NCBI GenBank assembly: GCA_009782165.1
Contig: WQUH01000285.1
Span: forward strand, 1 to 8,585
Direction: 5' to 3'
From: Pseudomonadota bacterium
Lineage (GTDB): Bacteria > Desulfobacterota > Desulfobulbia > Desulfobulbales > Desulfobulbaceae
DNA: 8,585 nt
Below, piece after piece: positions 1-4,806 of this stretch (positions are counted from its first letter, which is position 1; every line of letters starts with the position of its first letter). The notes beneath the pieces were generated by a model. That model saw only the letters and a list, made by a program, of their open reading frames with translations. It was not told the origin of the DNA and made no database searches. Made by a program: the position numbers and the translations under genes.

Positions 1-437
1 TGCAAGAGCTTCAGGCCCAGAGGCTGTTCCAGCACGCGCCTGGCGGAAGTGCCCGCCAATTCGTAGACGATCACCTCCATCACGTGCCACACCTTGACCC
101 CTGGACGGATACAGCCGGTAATGGTGCCGTCTTCCCGCCCGCAGGCCAGGTGCATGTGGACCAGCGGCGCCCCGGCCTCATCGCGGAACACGGTGCCGAC
201 TCCGGCCACCTCATGGGCGTGGCGCAGTTCCCGTTGCATCGGCTCAACCGGCAGGCCGCGGTCGTCCCGCGGCCCCACCACCAGCCGGCTGCCGTCGTCG
301 GCGCCGCCGACCGCCAGCAGCGAGGCCGCCTCGATCCCCTGCTCCTGAACGAACCGCTCGATGGTTTCGTGGACGATATCGCCGTCTTCCAAACGGAGGA
401 CAAATACCCTGCCCGGCTGTGCCTGGGAAAATCGCAT
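1..437 (-). CDS. PPC/DUF296 domain protein, 3' end beyond window edge
   Basis: The visible 145 residues form a nearly complete PPC (DUF296) domain, a small fold found alone in bacteria and attached to AT-hooks in plants. The bacterial free-standing proteins are often labelled DNA-binding, but their role is poorly established. Family-like features are the opening MRFSQAQPGRVFVLRLEDGD, the glycine-rich LLAVGGADDGSRLVVGP (residues 40-56), HEVAGVGTVFRDEAG (75-89), HMH at 94-96 followed by CGREDG, and the last strands GCIRPGVKVWHVMEVIVYEL (108-127). The ATG at 437 is preceded by AAGG with a 7-base spacer, which favours it over a GTG at 445 in another frame whose translation is not family-like. The gene starts 51 bases after the amidohydrolase stop on the same strand, so the two are probably cotranscribed. 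The stop codon lies outside the window. The family call is fairly secure; the function is not. Confidence 0.85.
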   Translation of the reverse strand, partial: MRFSQAQPGRVFVLRLEDGDIVHETIERFVQEQGIEAASLLAVGGADDGSRLVVGPRDDRGLPVEPMQRELRHAHEVAGVGTVFRDEAGAPLVHMHLACGREDGTITGCIRPGVKVWHVMEVIVYELAGTSARRVLEQPLGLKLL

Positions 438-488
438 CGCATCACCTTGGATAATTGTGATCCCTGCCCTGACGCCGCTTTGCCACTT

Positions 489-1250
489 TTACGGAGCGGT
501 CACCGCCGCGAGCAGGCGGAGGATGTTGCCGCCGACCACCTGCTCGAAATCTCCGGCCGACAGGTTCAGTTGTCTGATCTTGCGCAGTTCCTGCCCTGGC
601 GCGCCAAACGGGAAATCGCTGCCGAACAGGAGCTTGTCCGCGCCGTAGCGTTCGACAAAATGGCGCATGTCCGCGACCGAGGCCAGGGCCGAATCGGCGT
701 AGACATTGGCGCGCCGCCAGATGCCGGCACGGTCCAGGGCCTGGTACGAGCCGTTGAGCCCGCCGAGATGGGGAATGATGATCACCGCTTCCGGGGCCAA
801 TCGTTCGACGAAGCTGAGCGTATTGGCATAACTCTCTTCCAGCACCACCGGCAGCCGCCGCCGGGTGATGACCTCGAGGATGCGGGCGCAGCGGGGATCG
901 TCGTATTGGTATTCAGGTTCGTCGTCGTGGCGGTGCCACTTGATGCCGCGATAGGGATGGCGCAGTTCGTCGACCGCGAAATCGTTCCAGACGAACAGGT
1001 ACGGAAAGACCGGCTCGCCCTGTTCGGCCAGGTCAAGCAGGTAGCGGTTGGCCGCGCGCCGGGTTTGCTGCCATTGACTGTTGTCCTGGAAGTGGAAATC
1101 GTCGCGGTCATAGATGTCCTCCACCGGGGCAAAGAGGCAGGCATCGGTGATGCCTGCCTGGCGGAGCAGCGGCGCAAGGTGCTCGAACGGGAGATTTGCA
1201 TGCTGCACGCCGCAGTGGATGTGGCTGTCGATGATCCGTGCCGCGCCCAT
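489..1250 (-). CDS. Amidohydrolase (TIM-barrel metal-dependent hydrolase, COG2159-like)
   Basis: This 253-residue protein looks like a compact amidohydrolase-2 (PF04909-type) TIM-barrel enzyme, presumably cytosolic because no signal peptide is visible. The strand-1 metal motif is DSHIHCG with H10 and H12. GIKWHRH follows at 102-108, IIPHLGG with H161 on a later strand, and LLFGSDFPFG with D212 at the last strand. Where related enzymes such as ACMSD usually carry a metal-binding His on a central strand (PVxxH), this protein reads LPVVLEES, with E138/E139. The metal site may therefore be altered. The substrate cannot be told from sequence. The ATG start has an excellent Shine-Dalgarno AAGGAGG (1257-1263) with a 6-base spacer. 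The gene heads a probable two-gene operon with the PPC protein and is divergent from the TauE-like gene. Its promoter is not clear; a weak pair of boxes lies near 1308-1338 on the minus strand. Confidence 0.88.
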   Translation of the reverse strand: MGAARIIDSHIHCGVQHANLPFEHLAPLLRQAGITDACLFAPVEDIYDRDDFHFQDNSQWQQTRRAANRYLLDLAEQGEPVFPYLFVWNDFAVDELRHPYRGIKWHRHDDEPEYQYDDPRCARILEVITRRRLPVVLEESYANTLSFVERLAPEAVIIIPHLGGLNGSYQALDRAGIWRRANVYADSALASVADMRHFVERYGADKLLFGSDFPFGAPGQELRKIRQLNLSAGDFEQVVGGNILRLLAAVTAP

Positions 1251-1256
1251 GGCATC

Positions 1257-1263
1257 CCTCCTT
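1257..1263 (-). promoter_or_regulatory. Strong ribosome binding site of the amidohydrolase gene
   Basis: On the minus strand the sequence reads AAGGAGG, 6 bases before the ATG at 1250. This near-consensus Shine-Dalgarno fixes the start codon and contrasts with the weak sites of most other genes in the window. Confidence 0.8.
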
Positions 1264-1371
1264 GCACGAGCAGACAGGTTTCGTTTGGCTGTGGTTTGTT
1301 TCCTCTGTTTATCCGCAAACAGGGCGCTTGGGGAACAAAAAAAGCGGGCGCGCAGAAAAAGGGACCGGGCC

Positions 1372-1397
1372 GATATGGAGCCGATACGGAGATACGG
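1372..1397 (+). repeat. Three GATAYGG direct repeats next to a -35 box
   Basis: GATATGG (1372-1378), GATACGG (1383-1389) and GATACGG (1391-1397) are three near-identical heptamers on the plus strand. The first two sit in an 11-base direct repeat, CCGATATGGAG / CCGATACGGAG (1370-1391), close to one helical turn. The array ends one base before the putative -35 box at 1399. The placement suits an activator or repressor binding site acting on the TauE-like gene, the divergent amidohydrolase, or both. The repeats are seen directly; the regulatory role is inferred. Confidence 0.45.
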
Positions 1398-1398
1398 C

Positions 1399-1428
1399 TT
1401 GAATTCACCCGCCTTTTTCCTCTATAGT
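1399..1428 (+). promoter_or_regulatory. Sigma70-type promoter for the TauE/SafE-like gene
   Basis: TTGAAT (1399-1404) and TATAGT (1423-1428) are separated by 18 bases, matching the consensus at four and five of six positions. Transcription would begin near 1435 and give a leader of about 105 bases. This argues against upstream in-frame starts such as the ATG at 1375, which would lie before the transcript begins, and supports the ATG at 1540. Confidence 0.55.
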
Positions 1429-1539
1429 GCACCCGTTGCGGGCAGCGCGCTCCGCAGTGCGATCCGCCCGACAGCAGCGCCCCTGGCCGCCGCTCAACCT
1501 TCACCAACCCGCGCCGCCGGCTCCAGCCACCCCTTGCCC

Positions 1540-2256
1540 ATGACCGTTCTGCTGCTCTCCTGCCCCATCTTCTTCTTCGCCAGCCTGGTCCAGGGGCTGA
1601 CCGGATTCGGCGGCGGCCTGGTGGCCCTGCCCCTGCTCTGCCTGATCATGGACATCAAGCTGGCCGTTCCCCTCTCCATTCTCAACGGCCTGGCCACCAC
1701 CATGACCATGACCTTCGGCCTGCGCCGCTTCATGGATCGCCGCAGGATCATGCCCCTGCTCGTCGGTTCCCTGCCCGGCGTCCTGGCCGGCGCCCTCCTG
1801 CTCAAGATGGCCGACCCGGTCAGCATCAACCGGCTGCTGGGCGTCCTGCTGATCGCCATCAGCGCCATCAACCTCACCATCAGGCCCCGGCCGCTCAACC
1901 CGCATATCTTCTGGGGCTACGCCGCCGGATTCTTTTCCGGAGCGCTCACCGCCTCGGTGGGCGCGGGCGGACCGCCGGCGATCATATACTGCACCGTGAC
2001 CGACTGGAAAAAAGACGAGATCAAGGCGGTCCTCACCGGCTTTTTCGTGCTCAACGGCATCGTCATCGCTGTGGTGCATGCGTGCAGCGGCATGATCACC
2101 CGCACCACCCTGACCATCTTTGCCGCGACCCTGCTGTTCGCCATCCTGGGAACCCGCGCCGGCGCGGCCCTCAGCGCCCGGATCAACCGCCGGATGTACC
2201 TGCGCCTCGTCTACCTGCTGCTGGTCGTGCTGGGCATGATGATGCTGGCGCGGTAA
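1540..2256 (+). CDS. TauE/SafE-family membrane transporter (putative anion exporter)
   Basis: The 238-residue, very hydrophobic protein has the two-fold repeat of the TauE/SafE family (PF01925), which exports small anions such as sulfite, sulfoacetate or other organosulfonates across the inner membrane. The first repeat carries the signature QGLTGFGGGLVALPLL (18-33); the second carries FFSGALTASVGAGGPPAII (131-149). About eight hydrophobic segments can be picked out, with a basic loop LRRFMDRRRI (61-70) between them. The length is within, though towards the short end of, the family range. The open frame extends far upstream, but the chosen ATG begins just before the first membrane segment, as in relatives, and lies downstream of a plausible promoter. 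No clear Shine-Dalgarno precedes it, so the start is only moderately certain. Substrate unknown. It is divergent from the amidohydrolase, so a shared regulator or linked metabolism is possible but unproven. Confidence 0.85.
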   Translation: MTVLLLSCPIFFFASLVQGLTGFGGGLVALPLLCLIMDIKLAVPLSILNGLATTMTMTFGLRRFMDRRRIMPLLVGSLPGVLAGALLLKMADPVSINRLLGVLLIAISAINLTIRPRPLNPHIFWGYAAGFFSGALTASVGAGGPPAIIYCTVTDWKKDEIKAVLTGFFVLNGIVIAVVHACSGMITRTTLTIFAATLLFAILGTRAGAALSARINRRMYLRLVYLLLVVLGMMMLAR

Positions 2257-2295
2257 CGGGCCGAAAACAGCCTGTCCGGCCGACACACTGGAGCG

Positions 2296-2325
2296 GGCGG
2301 CGACTCGACGCGCGGCGACTCGACG
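2296..2325 (+). repeat. 15-base tandem duplication
   Basis: GGCGGCGACTCGACG (2296-2310) is followed at once by CGCGGCGACTCGACG (2311-2325). The two copies differ only in their first base. It lies in non-coding DNA about 40 bases after the transporter stop. Replication slippage is the simplest explanation; a two-site protein target is possible. Confidence 0.7.
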
Positions 2326-2365
2326 GCCGATTTTCGAACGAACTGGGCGGCGGCTCGCTTTTTCC

Positions 2366-2395
2366 TTGCCTATGACAGTGGCTGTGTGCTATCCT
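2366..2395 (+). promoter_or_regulatory. Candidate extended -10 promoter for the ODP gene
   Basis: TTGCCT (2366-2371) and TATCCT (2390-2395) are 18 bases apart, and a TG dinucleotide at 2387-2388 makes the second an extended -10 element. It lies at the edge of the AT-rich patch before the di-iron protein gene. The match is four of six in each box, so chance occurrence is quite possible. Confidence 0.3.
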
Positions 2396-2687
2396 TATTA
2401 CAAAAATGATACCAATTTTCTCTGTACGGATCAGAACCAATCCGAAATAAAAGAACAGCGCGGCAGGGCGGCCACGCATGAGGATCGACTCTATCCGGCT
2501 CTCAACGCCCCAACAATGTCGACCACGCACCAACCGAAACCAGGCCGCCGCAAACCGATCCCGTCCGCGCCCAATTCCCCCAACCTCCCTCCAGTATTCC
2601 ATCAAGGCAGCCCCGCGCCTTGGACAATGACAGCAAGCAATCCATATCACACGTCTTTCCCTTTCCACTTCCAACCATGAGCACACT

Positions 2688-3767
2688 ATGAAACCTGTCA
2701 AAATTGCCAAAAACGTCTGGTGGTTGCTGAATCGCTCCGAATCGCTGCTGGAGCTCAATGTGTACCTGCTGTCCTACCCCAGCGCCAAACGCGGCTGGGA
2801 CCACCTGCTTCTTGATCCGGGCCCGGATCTGCTGCTGAAACCACTCAAAAGAGCGGTCCAATCCATTATCGGCGGCGGCCTGGAGAAAATCACCGGCATT
2901 CTGATCAACCACCAGGATCCCGATGTCTGCCCGAACGCCGCGGTGATCCAGGGATTGAACCCCGGGGTCCAGATCGTCGCCTCGGAGGACACCTGGCGTC
3001 TGATCCGTTTTTACGGACTCCACGAGCAATGCTTCAAGGCGGTGGAGAGTTTCAAAACCGGTCGCGTCAACATGCCGGGCGGACAGCAACTGGAATTTGT
3101 GCCCTCGCCTTTTTGCCATTTTCGCGGGGCCATGATGGTGTATGACGTGAGCAGCCGGATCCTCTTTTCCGGCGATCTGTTCGGCGGACTGTCCTTTTCC
3201 CAGGATCTCTACGCCACAGAAGAATCCTGGGAAGGCATCAAGGCCTTCCACCAGCTCTACATGCCCTCCAAAGAGGCCGTACAGTTGGCGGTGTCGAAGA
3301 TCCGGAATCTTTCGCCCGCTCCTCTGATGATTGCGCCTCAGCATGGCTCCATCATCACCGGGGATCTGGTTCAGGAATTTCTGTACCGAATGTATAACCT
3401 GGATGTCGGCCTGGATCTGCTCAAACACCGCGAATTGTCAGACAACTACCTGGGCCTGGCCAACCAGATACTTGATGAAGTGCAGCAGGCGCATCTGATT
3501 GCATCGGCCGAAGAAGTGCTGGGTTCGTGGGATCGCGAGGGTTCGTTCAGTAAAATTTTCGATCTCACCGAAGGCCGCATTAAAAATTTCAAAACCGACC
3601 CGATCCATGCCCTGAAAACCCTGCTCAGATTGTTGCGCGAAAAAGTGGGCACAGAAAACGAAGAGCAGATCAACCTGGTGGCGATCAAAGCGCTTAATGA
3701 AAGAAATATTCCAGTATATGAGCTCTTTACTCCTGAAGGAGAGATGTTGCCCGATTACTTTGAATAA
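2688..3767 (+). CDS. ODP-type di-iron oxygen-binding protein (MBL fold)
   Basis: The first ~240 residues of this 359-residue protein form a metallo-beta-lactamase fold of the flavodiiron/ODP group. Putative iron ligands are H75-x-D77-x-D79 (NHQDPDV), H144 (PFCHFRGAMM), D163 (LFSGDLFGG) and H219 (PQHGS). Their spacing (69, 19 and 56 residues) closely tracks the ligands of flavodiiron oxygen reductases. No flavodoxin domain follows, so it cannot be a self-contained reductase. Free-standing members (ODP, studied in Treponema chemotaxis) sense O2 or Fe(II), and that role is inferred here. Residues ~245-359 are charged and probably helical, with no domain I recognise; they may be an output or partner-binding region. 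The ATG at 2688 has only a weak Shine-Dalgarno (TGAG), but the protein reads into the fold at once. It precedes the receiver/PATAN gene on the same strand. Base composition looks less GC-rich than the flanking genes. Confidence 0.85.
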   Translation: MKPVKIAKNVWWLLNRSESLLELNVYLLSYPSAKRGWDHLLLDPGPDLLLKPLKRAVQSIIGGGLEKITGILINHQDPDVCPNAAVIQGLNPGVQIVASEDTWRLIRFYGLHEQCFKAVESFKTGRVNMPGGQQLEFVPSPFCHFRGAMMVYDVSSRILFSGDLFGGLSFSQDLYATEESWEGIKAFHQLYMPSKEAVQLAVSKIRNLSPAPLMIAPQHGSIITGDLVQEFLYRMYNLDVGLDLLKHRELSDNYLGLANQILDEVQQAHLIASAEEVLGSWDREGSFSKIFDLTEGRIKNFKTDPIHALKTLLRLLREKVGTENEEQINLVAIKALNERNIPVYELFTPEGEMLPDYFE

Positions 3768-3867
3768 GTGTTTGTTCCGCACGGTCTCTTGCGCTGTTCA
3801 GGAACGAGTCAGCAGCCGAACATCGATGCACAATGCGGCGAGCGGTTTTTTCTCTCGGCGCGATAGC

Positions 3868-3905
3868 AACGAGAAATCCCGCAAAGGATGCAGGGATTTC
3901 TCGTT
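3868..3905 (+). terminator. Perfect 13-base inverted repeat, probable terminator
   Basis: AACGAGAAATCCC (3868-3880) and GGGATTTCTCGTT (3893-3905) are exact inverted copies around a 12-base loop. The loop can pair further (GCA with TGC, one bulged A). A T-rich right flank (TCGTT) follows, though not an uninterrupted T tract. It lies 100 bases after the ODP stop and probably ends that transcript. Because it stops three bases before the TTGACA of the next gene, it could instead, or also, act as an operator. A run of six T at 3846-3851 lies upstream without a good stem. Confidence 0.6.
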
Positions 3906-3908
3906 TCG

Positions 3909-3936
3909 TTGACAATGAAAAAACACGAAATAATGT
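3909..3936 (+). promoter_or_regulatory. Candidate promoter for the receiver-PATAN gene
   Basis: A perfect -35 hexamer TTGACA (3909-3914) is followed after 16 bases by a weak -10, TAATGT (3931-3936). An AATAAT at 3929-3934 fits the consensus better but the spacer would be only 14 bases. The surrounding sequence is AT-rich. Transcription would start near 3943, leaving a very short leader. A promoter here would uncouple this gene from the ODP gene. Confidence 0.45.
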
Positions 3937-3960
3937 TCGGTAAAGAATAATCATAACAAT

Positions 3961-4659
3961 ATGAAGAGCCGTAAAAATATATTGATTGTCGATAAAGACA
4001 GCGTTTTCCTGCATGCGCTGAAAAAGGATCTTGCCGCTTATGCCGATTCGTATCAGGCGGCTTTTGCAATGCATTCAGCGCAGGCGATGACAATCATCAA
4101 GAAATTCGTTGTCCATCTCATGGTGGTGAACATCAAGCTCTCCGGCGAGAGCGGCATCAACCTGCTCTTTCAGGTGCGCCGCACCTATCCGCATATCCGC
4201 GTGGTGCTGTATACCGATGTGGAAATCCATGAAGAGTACAAGCGGACCTTACTGTATGGCGGTGCTTCCGCGGTGCTGCAAAAGCCTTTTCATGCCGCCG
4301 ATCTTGTCAAAATCGCGGACAAGTTCTGGGAAAGCAAGCCCAGTACCCTGCCCGATTTTGTCAAGCTGATGGATGTGCTGCAAATGCTGACCAGCGAGGC
4401 CAACTCGGTGTGCCTGGAGGTAACGGCTCCCGCCTTGCGCCAGGCCGGCATCATCACCGTCCAAAACGGCTATCTGGTCACGGCAATCGCGCCGGATGGC
4501 CGAACCGGCGTGGATGCGCTGGCGCAGATCCTGACCTGGAAGGATCCCACCATCATGGCCAGCAAGCTGCCTCCTCCGGTCGACGATCAGATCACCGGCG
4601 TACCGCTGAACCAGGCGATCCTGCAGGCGACGATCCGATTGGACGAAGGCAACACCTGA
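3961..4659 (+). CDS. Pseudo-receiver (Asp to Asn) fused to DUF4388/PATAN domain
   Basis: Residues 5-122 of this 232-residue cytosolic protein have the CheY-like receiver pattern: ILIVDKDS with acidic D11 and D13, T85 in VVLYTD, and K108 in LQKPF. The phosphoacceptor position, in LMVVNIKLSGESG, is N57 (codon AAC at 4129-4131) instead of Asp. Ordinary phosphotransfer is therefore unlikely and the domain probably acts as a pseudo-receiver or protein-binding module. Residues ~128-229 resemble DUF4388 (PATAN): LPDFVKLMDVLQML near the start, VQNGYLVTAIAPDGRTGVDA in the middle, and ALAQILTWKDPTI towards the end. PATAN domains occur in regulators of pili, motility and taxis, often beside receivers. 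There is no DNA-binding domain. The ATG fits the receiver start exactly, but no good Shine-Dalgarno is present. It follows the ODP gene by 193 bases and converges on the hybrid kinase gene. Confidence 0.85.
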   Translation: MKSRKNILIVDKDSVFLHALKKDLAAYADSYQAAFAMHSAQAMTIIKKFVVHLMVVNIKLSGESGINLLFQVRRTYPHIRVVLYTDVEIHEEYKRTLLYGGASAVLQKPFHAADLVKIADKFWESKPSTLPDFVKLMDVLQMLTSEANSVCLEVTAPALRQAGIITVQNGYLVTAIAPDGRTGVDALAQILTWKDPTIMASKLPPPVDDQITGVPLNQAILQATIRLDEGNT

Positions 4660-4678
4660 CCCGCGCGGTCTGTTTTTT
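4658..4678 (+). terminator. Short-stem terminator after the receiver-PATAN gene
   Basis: GACC (4658-4661) and GGTC (4667-4670) can pair around CGCGC, and a run of seven T (4672-4678... within TGTTTTTTTC) follows directly. The stem is only four base pairs and overlaps the TGA stop, so the call rests largely on the T tract. The position between converging genes fits a terminator. The 147-base gap (4660-4806) holds nothing else I can support. Confidence 0.5.
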
Positions 4679-4806
4679 TCACGTCGCCCCACCTGTCGTC
4701 TGCTCCGCGGACCAACATCTCGTCTTTTCCAGTACAACCATCCTCCCCAGGCTGATTCCGGCTGACCGCGACAAAACGGCGCCGGCGCGGCAAGGCGGGA
4801 GGCCCT

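Larger units (their letters stand above)
2257..2687 (+). other. Non-coding region before the ODP gene
   Basis: No convincing gene lies in these 431 bases. A plus-strand open frame at 2366-2680 translates to a Pro/Ser/Thr/Asn-rich sequence without a recognisable domain or a Shine-Dalgarno. The stretch holds a weak 5-base hairpin just after the transporter stop (GGCCG at 2259-2263, CGGCC at 2277-2281, no T tract), a 15-base tandem duplication, an AT-rich patch at about 2385-2450 and a candidate promoter. If that promoter is real, the ODP gene has a leader of nearly 290 bases, long enough for post-transcriptional control. Confidence 0.6.

Noticed and set aside
1308..1338. Minus-strand promoter for the amidohydrolase gene (TTGTTC / GATAAA)
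   Set aside because: Both boxes are poor matches and the 19-base spacer is long; not distinguishable from chance.
84..1427. Long plus-strand open frame opposite the PPC and amidohydrolase genes
   Set aside because: It spans two recognisable minus-strand genes and their gap, its translation matches no family, and it is explained by GC-rich third positions on the other strand.
1114..1539. Long N-terminal extension of the transporter frame
   Set aside because: It would overlap the amidohydrolase gene and lie upstream of the promoter at 1399-1428; the family begins just before the first membrane segment.
1501..2286. Minus-strand open frame opposite the transporter gene
   Set aside because: The translation is Gln/Gly/Asp-rich low-complexity sequence, while the plus strand encodes a clear TauE/SafE membrane protein.
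2366..2680. 104-codon plus-strand open frame before the ODP gene
   Set aside because: No Shine-Dalgarno, no domain, and a composition rich in Pro, Ser, Thr and Asn as expected from translated intergenic DNA.
2502..3428. Minus-strand open frame opposite the ODP gene
   Set aside because: The plus-strand frame has all the expected metal ligands; this frame shows no domain and continues into non-coding DNA.
4775..4800. GC-rich palindrome as terminator of the kinase gene
   Set aside because: The symmetric core leaves almost no loop and only four T follow on the minus strand, so the evidence is too thin.
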